Source: an uncultured Rhodospirillales bacterium
GTDB lineage: Bacteria; Pseudomonadota; Alphaproteobacteria; Acetobacterales; Acetobacteraceae
Length of the DNA stretch: 64,000 nucleotides
Direction of reading: 5' to 3'
Assembly: GCA_903835235.1 (NCBI GenBank)
Contig: CAILMF010000054.1
Coordinates: forward strand, 310,001 to 374,000
Position numbers and translations under genes: made by a program. Under the pieces are notes generated by a model that worked only from the letters and a program-made list of their open reading frames with translations, had not been told where the DNA came from and did no database searches. Of the stretch, positions 42,784 through 51,283 are shown one piece after another (position 1 is the first letter of the stretch; every line of letters starts with the position of its first letter).

Positions 42784-44229
42784 ATGATCCCGAACCGCGC
42801 CGCCTTTGCGCTGACTGCCGCCTTCGTCGTCGCCGGAGCGGCCCTTCCCGCCCGGGCGCAGACCCTGCAGGAGGCGCTGTCCTATGCCTATTCGAACAAC
42901 CCGACGCTGCTGACCGCCCGCGCCCAGCTGCGTGCCACCGATGAAAACGTGCCGCAGGCCCTGGCAGGCTGGCGGCCGACCGTCACGTCGAGCACCAGCA
43001 CCGGCTATGTGGACCAGCACACCAGGGCGCTCTCGGTCAGTGCCATCCGCACCGGGCCCGAGGCTGGCCGGCAGTTCTTCACCCAGGGCGACGGCTTGAC
43101 GTCCCACACCCACCAGGACCGCGCCACGCTCAGCGCCACCGTGACGGCCACCCAGCCGATCTACCGCGGTGGCCGCACCGTCGCCTCGATCCGCCGGGCG
43201 GAGAACCAAGTCTTCGGCCAGCGGGCACGTCTGATGGCGACCGAGCAGCAGGTCTTCGGCGATACCGTCAACGCCTATGTCAACGTGGTGCAGAACCAGG
43301 AACTGCTCCGGCTCAACATCAACAATGAACAGGTGCTGACCGAGCAGCTGCGCGCCACGAATGAACGCTTCCGCGTCGGCGAGATCACCCGCACCGACGT
43401 GGCCCAGGCCGAAGCCCGCCTGGCCGGCGCCAAGGCCAGCCGGCAGCAGGCCGAGGGCAATCTCAGCACTGCCCGCGCCACCTTCATGCGCCTGGTCGGC
43501 GTTGCCGCCCAGCGCCTGACCGCGCCGCAGCCGTTGCGCCAGGCGGTACGGAGCGCCGAGGAAGCGGGTCAGCTCGCCGCCACCAACAACCCCAATGTCG
43601 TCGCCGCGCTGTTCGACGAATCGGCGGCGCGCGACAACATCGACATCCAGGTCTCGGCGCTTCTGCCGCAGCTCAGCGCCCAGGCGCAGGGCTTCCGGAC
43701 CGACAATGCCTCGTCCAACCACACGCGCATTACCGGTGGCCAGGCCACGCTGAACCTCTCGGTGCCGATTTACCAGGGCGGTGCGGAATACGCCGCCGTG
43801 CGTCAGGCGCGGCAGCAGGCGCAGCAGGCCCGCGGCGTGGTGGACGACCAGCGCCGCCAGGTCATGCAGCAGGCGGCTTCCGCCTGGTCCACGCTGGCTT
43901 CCGCCCGTGCTCAGGTCGAATCGACCCGGGTGCAGATTCGCGCCAACGAGGTGGCCTTGGACGGCGTGCAGCGCGAGGCCATCGTCGGCAGCCGTACCAC
44001 GCTGGAAGTGCTGAACGCCGAGCAGGAGTTGCTGAACTCCCGCACCAGCCTGGTGCAGGCGCTGTCGAACGTGGTGTCGGCCTCCTACTCCGTGGCGGCC
44101 GCGGTTGGCCGACTGAACGCGATCGACCTGGCGCTGCCGGTGCAGCTGTACGACGCGCGGGCCTACTACGCCGCCGTCCGTGACCGCTGGTTCGGCATGG
44201 GCGACTACGCCCAGACGGCCGGCCGCTGA
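42784..44229 (+). CDS. tolC: TolC family outer membrane efflux protein
   Basis: A 481-residue outer-membrane channel. The signal peptide MIPNRAAFALTAAFVVAGAALPARAQ is cut after about residue 26. The mature protein starts TLQEALSYAYSNNPTLL, the classic first helix of TolC-type factors. Two outer-membrane-efflux repeats follow (about 30-235 and 250-450), ending in AAVGRLNAIDLALPVQLYD. AAGGA lies about 12 bases before the ATG. Serves type I secretion and multidrug efflux. Only 2 bp separate it from popZ. Confidence 0.95.
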   Translation: MIPNRAAFALTAAFVVAGAALPARAQTLQEALSYAYSNNPTLLTARAQLRATDENVPQALAGWRPTVTSSTSTGYVDQHTRALSVSAIRTGPEAGRQFFTQGDGLTSHTHQDRATLSATVTATQPIYRGGRTVASIRRAENQVFGQRARLMATEQQVFGDTVNAYVNVVQNQELLRLNINNEQVLTEQLRATNERFRVGEITRTDVAQAEARLAGAKASRQQAEGNLSTARATFMRLVGVAAQRLTAPQPLRQAVRSAEEAGQLAATNNPNVVAALFDESAARDNIDIQVSALLPQLSAQAQGFRTDNASSNHTRITGGQATLNLSVPIYQGGAEYAAVRQARQQAQQARGVVDDQRRQVMQQAASAWSTLASARAQVESTRVQIRANEVALDGVQREAIVGSRTTLEVLNAEQELLNSRTSLVQALSNVVSASYSVAAAVGRLNAIDLALPVQLYDARAYYAAVRDRWFGMGDYAQTAGR

Positions 44230-44231
44230 CC

Positions 44232-44792
44232 ATGGCCGAGGATCCCCGCACACCCCCGCCGGCCGCCGCCGGCGCGGACCCGAGCATGGAGGATATCCTT
44301 GCTTCGATTCGGCGGATCCTCAACGAAGACGAACCCGGCGCGGCGCCTGGCCCGGCGCCCAATCCGGACCCCAACGAGCCGCTGGCGCTGACCGAGGCGA
44401 TGCTGGTGAACGAGCCCGCCAAGCCAGCCGCCCCGCCTGAACCGGCGCCCCCGCTGCCGGTGGTGGCCCCCGTGGTCGCGCCGCCCCCGCCACCGCCCCC
44501 GCCGATGCAGCCGGCGCCTGTCGCCGCCGAACCGCCTCCATTGGCGGCCGACGCGCTGATGGCCCCGGCCGCCGCTGCCGCGGCCACGGCTGCGATGAGC
44601 CAGCTGATGCGCGCCGTCTCCCAGGACCGTGGTGCCCCGGTCCATCGCTCCGGCGGCCCGAGCATCGAGGATGTGGTGCGCGAGGAACTGCGCCCGCTGC
44701 TGAAGCAGTGGCTGGACCAGAACCTGCCACCCATGGTCGAACGCCTGGTGCGGGCCGAGATCGAGCGCGTCGTCGGCCGCGCCCTCAGCTGA
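44232..44792 (+). CDS. popZ: Polar organizing protein PopZ (DUF2497 family)
   Basis: A 186-residue polar scaffold protein. It has the N-terminal short helix SMEDILASIRRILNEDE (18-34), a Pro/Ala-rich disordered middle (about 35-130) and C-terminal oligomerisation helices (IEDVVREELRPLLKQWLDQNLPPMVERLV). In Caulobacter PopZ anchors the chromosome origin at the pole. The layout tolC-popZ-valS is typical of alphaproteobacteria. It is followed by a 26-bp repeat array rather than directly by valS. Confidence 0.9.
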   Translation: MAEDPRTPPPAAAGADPSMEDILASIRRILNEDEPGAAPGPAPNPDPNEPLALTEAMLVNEPAKPAAPPEPAPPLPVVAPVVAPPPPPPPPMQPAPVAAEPPPLAADALMAPAAAAAATAAMSQLMRAVSQDRGAPVHRSGGPSIEDVVREELRPLLKQWLDQNLPPMVERLVRAEIERVVGRALS

Positions 44793-44813
44793 CCTGGTAA
44801 CGGTGCCGCGGCA

Positions 44814-45047
44814 CCCAGCCTTGGCGCGGCACCCGCCAAGCCGCGCGAGACGCGGCATACGCGCGCCACTCTTGACGCGGCTGCCGCCTGTCGGCTCTTC
44901 ACGCGGCTGCCGCCAAGCGGCGCTTGACGCGGCCCCCGCCAACCGGCTCTTGACGCGGCCCCCGCCAACCGGCTCTTGACGCGGCTTCCGCCAACTCACT
45001 CTTGACGCGGCCCCCGCCAACTCACTCTTGACGCGGCTTCCGCCGCG
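44814..45047. repeat. 26-bp tandem array in the valS leader (7 clear units plus 2 decayed)
   Basis: Seven clear 26-bp units start at 44866 and every 26 bp to 45022; two degraded copies (44814, 44840) precede them. Units vary mainly at two spots (CCCCC or CTTCC or CTGCC; CGGC or TCAC), giving alternating subtypes. Six of the seven contain TTGACG, a -35-like hexamer. The array ends 14 bp before the valS start codon, so it forms most of the popZ-valS spacer. Confidence 0.92.
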
Positions 45048-45061
45048 ATGGACGAGACGGC

Positions 45062-47782
45062 ATGCTCGACAAGAACCTGACCCCCGCCGAATTCGAACCC
45101 CGCCTCTACGAGGGCTGGGAGAAGTCGGGCGCCTTCGCCTGCCACCCGGAAAGTCCGGCGCAGCCCTACACCATCATGATTCCGCCGCCGAACGTGACCG
45201 GCAGCCTGCACATGGGTCACGCGCTGACCTTCACGCTGCAGGACGCGCTGATCCGCTGGCGCCGCATGCAGGGCCGCGACGCGCTGTGGCAGCCGGGCAC
45301 CGACCATGCCGGCATCGCCACGCAGATGGTGGTGGAGCGCCTGCTGGCGACCGAGAAGAAGGACCGCCGCGAGATGGGCCGCGAGGCGTTTCTTGAGCGC
45401 GTCTGGCAATGGAAGGCCGAGAGCGGCGGCACCATCACCACGCAGCTGCGCCGCCTGGGCGCCAGCCTGGACTGGCCACGCGAGCGCTTCACCATGGATG
45501 AGGGCCTGTCCAAGGCGGTCCGTGAAGTCTTCGTGACGCTGCACGGCCAGGGGCTGATCTATCGCGACCGCCGCCTGGTGAACTGGGACCCCAAGCTGCT
45601 GACCGCCATCTCCGACCTTGAGGTCGAGAACAAGGAGATGAAGGGCAGCCTGTGGTACCTGCGCTATCCGGTGGAGGGGCTGCCCGGCGAGCATATCGTG
45701 GTGGCGACGACCCGGCCGGAGACGATGTTGGGCGATACCGCCGTGGCGGTGCATCCGGAGGATGCGCGGTACACCCACCTGGTCGGGCGCCACGTGGTGC
45801 TGCCACTGACCGGGCGGCGCATTCTCATCGTGGCGGATGAGTATTCCGACCCGGAGAAGGGCAGCGGCGCGGTGAAGATCACCCCGGCGCATGACTTCAA
45901 CGACTTCAACGTCGGCAAGCGGCACAACCTGGCCATGCCGAGCGTGCTGGACGCCGAGGCGCGCGTCACCCTGGCCGAAATCGACCTGGCCGAGGCCGAG
46001 GGGATCAGCGACCTCGACTTCGTGCGCGGGCTTGAGGGCCAGGACCGCTTTGCCGCGCGCCGCGCCATCATCGCCCGGCTGGAAGAAATGGAGCTGCTCG
46101 AAAAGATCGAGCCGCACACCAACCAGGTGCCGCATGGCGACCGTGGCGGCGTGCCGATCGAGCCGCGGCTGACCTGGCAGTGGTACGCGGATGCCGCGAC
46201 TCTCGCAAAACCGGCCATCGAGGCGGTGGAGACCGGCAAGACCCAGTTCGTGCCGAAGCAGTGGGAGAACACCTTCTTCAGTTGGATGCGCGACATCCAG
46301 CCCTGGTGCATTTCCCGCCAGCTGTGGTGGGGCCACCAGATCCCCGCCTGGTACGCGCCAAATGGCGAAATCTTCGTCGCCCGTACCGAGGAAGAGGCGC
46401 TGGCCCAGGCCCGCGCCAAGCTGGGCGAGGGCGTGACCCTGCAGCGCGACCCCGACGTGCTGGACACTTGGTTCAGCAGCGCGCTGTGGCCGTTCAGCAC
46501 GCTGGGCTGGCCGGACAAGGTGCCGGAAGTGGCGCGCTACTATCCCGGTGACGTGCTGGTGACCGGCTTCGACATCATCTTCTTCTGGGTGGCCCGGATG
46601 ATGATGATGGGCTGCCACTTCATGGGCGAGGTGCCGTTCCACACCGTCTACATCCATGGCCTGGTCCGCGACGAGAAGGGCCAGAAGATGTCGAAGTCCA
46701 AGGGCAACGTCATCGACCCGCTGGAACTGATCGACGCCTATGGCGCCGACGCGCTGCGCTTCACCATCTGTTCGCTGGCCGGGCCGGGGCGGGACATCAA
46801 GCTGGGGCGGAAGCGGGTGGAGGACCATCGCAGCTTCGGCACCAAGCTGTGGAACGCGGCGCGCTTCTGCGAGATGAACGGCATTGCGCCGCGGGCGGAC
46901 TTCGACCCGGGCAGCGTGGCCCTGCCGCTGTCACGCTGGCTGCTGGACGCCGCCAACAAGGCCACCGCGGAGGCGACGGCGGCGCTGGAGGCGTATCGCT
47001 TCGATGAATACGCGGCGGCCTGCTACCGCTTCACCTGGGGCAGCTTCTGCGACTGGTTCCTGGAGTTCGCCAAGCCGGTCTTCATGGGGCTGGACGGGGC
47101 GGAGAAGGAAGAAATCCGCGGCGTGGCGCAGCACGTGCTGGGCACCATCCTGCGGCTGCTGCACCCGGCCATGCCCTATGTGACCGAGGAGTTGTGGGAC
47201 CGCTTCGGCTATGGCGCCGAATGCAGCTTGATCGGCGAAAGCTGGCCGGTCGCGGTGGCCGTGCCAGGGGCGGAAGAGGCGCGAGCCGAGTTGGACTGGG
47301 TGGTGCAGTTCATCACCGAAGTCCGCTCCGTGCGCTCCGAACTCGGCGTGCCGGTGGCGGCGAAGCCGGCTGTGGTGGGGCTGCCGGGCGGCGAACCCGC
47401 AATGCAGGCGCTGGCGGTGCAATGGCAGGCGGGCCACCAGGAAGCGCTGCTGCGCTATGCCCGGCTTTCCACGATCAGCGCCCAGCAGGGCGAGGCGCCA
47501 ACCGAAGACGACGCCGCCGGGCTGGTCGCGTTCAGCGTCGGCGGTGTGCCGTTCAGCATGGATCTGCGCGGCCACATCGACCTCGGCGCCGAACGCGCCC
47601 GCCTGGCCAAGGCCCGCGCCACCGCTGAAGCCGAAGCCGCGAAGGTCCAGGCCAAGCTGTCCAACGCGGACTTCGTCAGCCGCGCCAAGCCCGAGGTGGT
47701 GGAGGAGAACCAGGAGCGCCTGGCCAGCTTCCAGGCCGAGATGGCCCGGCTGGACGCCGCCATCGCCCGCATCGGCGGGTAA
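45062..47782 (+). CDS. valS: Valyl-tRNA synthetase
   Basis: A 906-residue class Ia aminoacyl-tRNA synthetase charging tRNA-Val. HMGH (HIGH) is at 50-53 in PPPNVTGSLHMGHAL and KMSKS at 542-546. The CP1 editing domain with TTRPETMLGDTAV is intact. The anticodon-binding region ends in a C-terminal coiled coil (about 840-905, rich in Ala/Glu/Lys). No strong ribosome site precedes the ATG (GACGAGA). The upstream spacer is a repeat array. Confidence 0.97.
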   Translation: MLDKNLTPAEFEPRLYEGWEKSGAFACHPESPAQPYTIMIPPPNVTGSLHMGHALTFTLQDALIRWRRMQGRDALWQPGTDHAGIATQMVVERLLATEKKDRREMGREAFLERVWQWKAESGGTITTQLRRLGASLDWPRERFTMDEGLSKAVREVFVTLHGQGLIYRDRRLVNWDPKLLTAISDLEVENKEMKGSLWYLRYPVEGLPGEHIVVATTRPETMLGDTAVAVHPEDARYTHLVGRHVVLPLTGRRILIVADEYSDPEKGSGAVKITPAHDFNDFNVGKRHNLAMPSVLDAEARVTLAEIDLAEAEGISDLDFVRGLEGQDRFAARRAIIARLEEMELLEKIEPHTNQVPHGDRGGVPIEPRLTWQWYADAATLAKPAIEAVETGKTQFVPKQWENTFFSWMRDIQPWCISRQLWWGHQIPAWYAPNGEIFVARTEEEALAQARAKLGEGVTLQRDPDVLDTWFSSALWPFSTLGWPDKVPEVARYYPGDVLVTGFDIIFFWVARMMMMGCHFMGEVPFHTVYIHGLVRDEKGQKMSKSKGNVIDPLELIDAYGADALRFTICSLAGPGRDIKLGRKRVEDHRSFGTKLWNAARFCEMNGIAPRADFDPGSVALPLSRWLLDAANKATAEATAALEAYRFDEYAAACYRFTWGSFCDWFLEFAKPVFMGLDGAEKEEIRGVAQHVLGTILRLLHPAMPYVTEELWDRFGYGAECSLIGESWPVAVAVPGAEEARAELDWVVQFITEVRSVRSELGVPVAAKPAVVGLPGGEPAMQALAVQWQAGHQEALLRYARLSTISAQQGEAPTEDDAAGLVAFSVGGVPFSMDLRGHIDLGAERARLAKARATAEAEAAKVQAKLSNADFVSRAKPEVVEENQERLASFQAEMARLDAAIARIGG

Positions 47783-47791
47783 CGCGGCGGC

Positions 47792-47819
47792 AAAAAGGGC
47801 AGGGCGCCTTGCCCTGCCC
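47792..47819 (-). terminator. Rho-independent terminator pointing to the minus strand
   Basis: A perfect 9-bp GC stem (47797-47805 with 47811-47819) with a 5-base loop. On the minus strand it is followed by TTTTT (47796-47792), the classic terminator layout. On the plus strand no T-run follows. Both flanking genes, valS and ilvD, are on the plus strand, so it faces against them. Confidence 0.7.
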
Positions 47820-47866
47820 GCCGGATGCGCCAACATTCCTCGAAACCACCCGAGGGAGCGCACGCC

Positions 47867-49585
47867 ATGACCACCTGGGACAAGTCCCGCCTGCCCAGCC
47901 GCCACGTCTCGGTCGGGCCAGAGCGTGCGCCGCATCGCAGCTACTACTACGCCATGGGCATGACGGCGGAGGAGATCGCCGCCCCGCTGGTCGGCGTGGC
48001 CACCTGCTGGAACGAGGCGGCGCCCTGCAACACCGCGCTGTCCAGACAGGCGCAGTCTGCCAAGCGCGGCGTCAAGGAAGCCGGCGCCAGCCCGCGGGAG
48101 TTCACCACCATCACGGTGACGGATGGCATCGCCATGGGCCACCAGGGCATGAAGTCCTCGCTGGTCTCGCGCGAGGTCATCGCCGATTCGGTCGAACTGA
48201 CCATGCGCGGCCATTGCTATGACGCGCTGGTCGGCCTGGCCGGCTGCGACAAGTCCCTGCCGGGCATGATGATGGCGATGCTGCGACTGAACGTGCCCAG
48301 CGTCTTCATGTATGGCGGCTCGATCATGCCCGGCCATTTCCACGGCAAGGACGTCACGGTCATCGACGTGTTCGAGGCGGTGGGCAAGCACGCCACCGGT
48401 GAGATGTCGGACGCTGAGCTGGCCGAGTTGGAAAGCCTGGCCTGCCCCGGGGAGGGCGCCTGCGGCGGCCAGTACACCGCCAACACCATGGCCTGCATCT
48501 CCGAGGTCATTGGCCTGGCCCTGCCGCATTCCGCCGGCGCCCCGGCGCCGGACCACGCCCGCGACCATTGGGCGGTGGAATCCGGCAAGGCGGTGGTGGA
48601 ACTGCTGCGCCGCAACCTGCGCCCGCGCGACATCGTCACCCGGAAGGCGCTGGAGAATGCCGCCGTCATCGTCGGCGCCACCGGCGGTTCCACCAATGCC
48701 GCGCTGCACCTGCCGGCCATGGCGCATGAGGCGGGCATCCGCTTCACCCTGCAGGACGTGGCGGAGATCATGCGCCGCACGCCGCTGATCGCGGACCTGA
48801 AGCCCGGCGGGCGCTATGTGGCGGCCGATGTCCACAAGGTCGGCGGCGTGCCGGTCATCATCAAGGCGCTGCTGGATGGCGGCTTGCTGCATGGCGACTG
48901 CATGACCGTCACCGGCCGGACGCTGGCCGAGAACCACGCAGACATCGTCTTCCCGAAAGACCAGGACGTGGTGCGCCCGGTCAGCAACCCGATGACCGCC
49001 ATCGGTGGCGTGGTCGGGCTGGGCGGCAACCTGGCGCCGGAGGGCGCGCTCGTGAAGATCGCCGGGCTGCATTCCCTGCGGTTCGAGGGCACCGCGCTCT
49101 GCTTCGACAGCGAGGAGGAAGCCTTTGCCGCCGTGGATGCCCGCGCCTACAAGGCCGGCGACGTCATCATCATCCGCTATGAAGGCCCCAAGGGCGGGCC
49201 GGGCATGCGGGAGATGCTTTCCACCACCAGCGCCATCTACGGCCAGGGCATGGGGGAAAGCGTCGCGCTGATCACCGATGGGCGGTTCAGCGGCGCGACG
49301 CGCGGCTTCTGCATCGGCCATGTCGGGCCGGAAGCCGCCGTGGGCGGGCCCATCGCGCTGCTGCGCAATGGCGACCGCATCGTCATCGATGCTGGCGCCG
49401 GCACCATCGACGCGCAGCTGAGCGATGCCGAATGGGCGGCCCGCCGCGCCGCCTGGCAGCCGCGGCGGACAGACTACAATTCCGGCGCGCTATGGAAGTA
49501 CGCGCAGACCGTGGGTCCCGCCTATCTGGGCGCCGTCACCCAGCCAGGTGCGGCGGCGGAAACCCATTGCTACGCCGACATCTGA
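47867..49585 (+). CDS. ilvD: Dihydroxy-acid dehydratase
   Basis: A 572-residue Fe-S enzyme of valine/isoleucine and pantothenate synthesis; it dehydrates 2,3-dihydroxy-acids to 2-oxoacids. The three cluster cysteines are Cys54 (CWNEAAPCN), Cys127 (AGCDKSLPG) and Cys199 (GACGGQYTANTM). Motifs GGSTNAALHLPA and DGRFSGATRGFCIGH are present. GAGGGAG about eight bases upstream fixes the start at 47867. It stands alone here, without ilvB/C. IlvD/EDD sugar-acid dehydratases are the alternative, but the motif set and length favour IlvD. Confidence 0.94.
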   Translation: MTTWDKSRLPSRHVSVGPERAPHRSYYYAMGMTAEEIAAPLVGVATCWNEAAPCNTALSRQAQSAKRGVKEAGASPREFTTITVTDGIAMGHQGMKSSLVSREVIADSVELTMRGHCYDALVGLAGCDKSLPGMMMAMLRLNVPSVFMYGGSIMPGHFHGKDVTVIDVFEAVGKHATGEMSDAELAELESLACPGEGACGGQYTANTMACISEVIGLALPHSAGAPAPDHARDHWAVESGKAVVELLRRNLRPRDIVTRKALENAAVIVGATGGSTNAALHLPAMAHEAGIRFTLQDVAEIMRRTPLIADLKPGGRYVAADVHKVGGVPVIIKALLDGGLLHGDCMTVTGRTLAENHADIVFPKDQDVVRPVSNPMTAIGGVVGLGGNLAPEGALVKIAGLHSLRFEGTALCFDSEEEAFAAVDARAYKAGDVIIIRYEGPKGGPGMREMLSTTSAIYGQGMGESVALITDGRFSGATRGFCIGHVGPEAAVGGPIALLRNGDRIVIDAGAGTIDAQLSDAEWAARRAAWQPRRTDYNSGALWKYAQTVGPAYLGAVTQPGAAAETHCYADI

Positions 49586-49775
49586 AGGCGGAAGCGGGCG
49601 GCGGCGTGGCGGCAACAAGGCCGGCGTAACCGGCGCGTCACGCTGTCTTTCCGTAGTTTCACCGGGTGCCGACGCCTGCCGTTAGCCGAAACATGCTCTA
49701 TTGTGGCCATAGCGTTACCGGCCTGGCACCCCGCCCCCCGCGGATGCCGGGACCCACCCAGCAGGAGGAACCACC

Positions 49776-49934
49776 ATGCTCGCCCGTCTCGCCGCCCTGG
49801 GCATTGCCCTGACCACGCTGGCCGGGTGCTATGTGGCCCCGGCGCCGCCGCGCCCCTATGGCTACTACGCGCCGCGCTACTACGCCCCGGCCTACCGGCC
49901 GCACTATGGCGGCTGGGGCTATCGCCACTGGTAG
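49776..49934 (+). CDS. Small Tyr/Pro-rich lipoprotein
   Basis: A 52-residue protein with a very good AGGAGG site seven bases before the ATG. Lipoprotein signal MLARLAALGIALTTLAGC, lipidated Cys18. The mature part is Tyr/Pro/Arg-rich (APAPPRPYGYYAPRYYAPAY) and ends GYRHW. It resembles in composition the lipoprotein pair at 15.1-15.8 kb. Single gene ending 76 bp before the convergent xth gene. Function unknown. Confidence 0.75.
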   Translation: MLARLAALGIALTTLAGCYVAPAPPRPYGYYAPRYYAPAYRPHYGGWGYRHW

Positions 49935-50010
49935 AGGGTGCCGCCGGCGCCGACCATAAAGGTGCGGTTGGCTGACCGGTTCAGGTGATGCGGTAGCGCC
50001 GCGCGAAGCG

Positions 50011-50778
50011 CTACCGCAGGTCGCACCATACCGGGGCGTGGTCGCTGGGCTGGTCCTCGGCCCGCGCCTCGGTATCCACGCCGCAGCCCACCAGCCGCTC
50101 CGCCAGTTCCGCCGAAAGCAGGATGTGGTCGATTCGCAGGCCGCGATTGGCGTTGAAGGCGGCGCCATAGTCCCAATAGGTGTAGGGCGCGTCGGCCGGA
50201 TGCAGCGCCGCCAGCGCATCGGTCATGCCGAGGTGGCACAGCGCGCGGAAGCGGGCGCGGCTTTCGGGGCGTACCAGGGCGTCGGTGATGGGCAGGGCGC
50301 CCGGGGCCAGGTCGGCATCGGTCGGGCAGACATTCCAGTCGCCCAGCACGGCGGTGGGCTGGAAATGCTCCAGCCGCTCGGCGGTCCAGTCCACCAGGCG
50401 GTCCATCCAGCGCAGCTTGTACTGGAAGCCTTCGGCGCCGCCGGAATTGCCGTTGGGCAGGTAGATGCCCGCCAGCGCCATGCCCTCGGCCCGCACGCCG
50501 ATGAAGCGGGCATGGTCGTCCGCGGCCTCGCCGGGCAGGGCTTCCTCGGTCACCTCGAAGGGGTGTTTGGCCAGGATCGCGACGCCGTTGCGGCCGCCAT
50601 GCTGGCCGACCACGTGCAGCCGGTAGCCGCTGGTGGCGAACTCCGCGGCGGGGAATTCCTCGGCCTTGCAGCGGGTTTCCTGCAGGAACAGGTAGTCCGG
50701 CTGGTGGCGTTCCAGAAAGCGCAGCACATGCGCGCTGCGCTTGCGGACGGAATTGACGTTGAAGGTGGCCAGCCTCAC
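50011..50778 (-). CDS. xth: Exodeoxyribonuclease III
   Basis: A 255-residue Mg-dependent AP endonuclease/3'-5' exonuclease for base-excision repair. Family motifs are RLATFNVNSVRKR, the metal-binding Glu in FLQETRCKAEEFP, YLPNGNSGG, VLGDWNVCPTDAD and the catalytic SDHAPVW near the C-terminus. The GTG start at 50778 gives the canonical XthA N-terminus and overlaps the stop of the upstream HesB-type gene (GTGA), so they are coupled. Confidence 0.95.
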   Translation of the reverse strand: MRLATFNVNSVRKRSAHVLRFLERHQPDYLFLQETRCKAEEFPAAEFATSGYRLHVVGQHGGRNGVAILAKHPFEVTEEALPGEAADDHARFIGVRAEGMALAGIYLPNGNSGGAEGFQYKLRWMDRLVDWTAERLEHFQPTAVLGDWNVCPTDADLAPGALPITDALVRPESRARFRALCHLGMTDALAALHPADAPYTYWDYGAAFNANRGLRIDHILLSAELAERLVGCGVDTEARAEDQPSDHAPVWCDLR

Positions 50779-51122
50779 GCGACGGCGAAGCTCGCGCCGC
50801 AGCCGCAGCCGCTGACCGCCTGCGGGTTCTTCACGGTGAAATGCGCGCCGATCAGCGCCTCGTTCCAATCCAGCTCGCTGCCCGCCAGCAGGTCCAGCGA
50901 GACCTGGTCGACGAAGACCCTGGCCGCGCCGGCGTCGATCACCAGGTCGTCCTCGGCTGCGGTATCCTCCAGCGCGAAGCGGTACTGGAAGCCGGAACAG
51001 CCGCCGGCATCCACCGCCACGCGCAGGCCGGCGGCGGGCTTGCCTTCGCGGGCGGCAATCTCGGCCACCTGCTCGGCAGCGCGGGGGGTGACGCGGAAGG
51101 CAATGGTGGCGGCTTCGGACAT
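50775..51122 (-). CDS. HesB/IscA/ErpA-type iron-sulfur assembly protein
   Basis: A 115-residue A-type carrier. The three cluster cysteines are Cys42 (DAGGCSGFQY), Cys106 and Cys108 (SGCGCGASF). It delivers Fe-S clusters to target proteins; the ErpA-like form is the usual one next to xth and dgt in alphaproteobacteria. I chose the ATG at 51122 because it gives the family length; the frame continues upstream as low-complexity sequence. Divergent from dgt. Confidence 0.93.
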   Translation of the reverse strand: MSEAATIAFRVTPRAAEQVAEIAAREGKPAAGLRVAVDAGGCSGFQYRFALEDTAAEDDLVIDAGAARVFVDQVSLDLLAGSELDWNEALIGAHFTVKNPQAVSGCGCGASFAVA

Positions 51123-51283
51123 CGGCGGTACTCCTGGCGCGAGAACGCCTGAGACGGGTTCTTCGGAAAGCCGCGCAGCCCCTGCCCGGTCGAGGGCAGG
51201 AGCGACGCGTCGATCCCTGGCCAACAAGATAGGCGCAGCGGGCGCGGCTTCCAACCGTCACGGCTGGCGTGCTAGGCCGGCGC

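Noticed and set aside
44866-45047. Regulatory T-box or riboswitch before valS
   Set aside because: The spacer is a simple 26-bp repeat array, and T-box leaders are not typical of Proteobacteria; no T-box sequence is seen.
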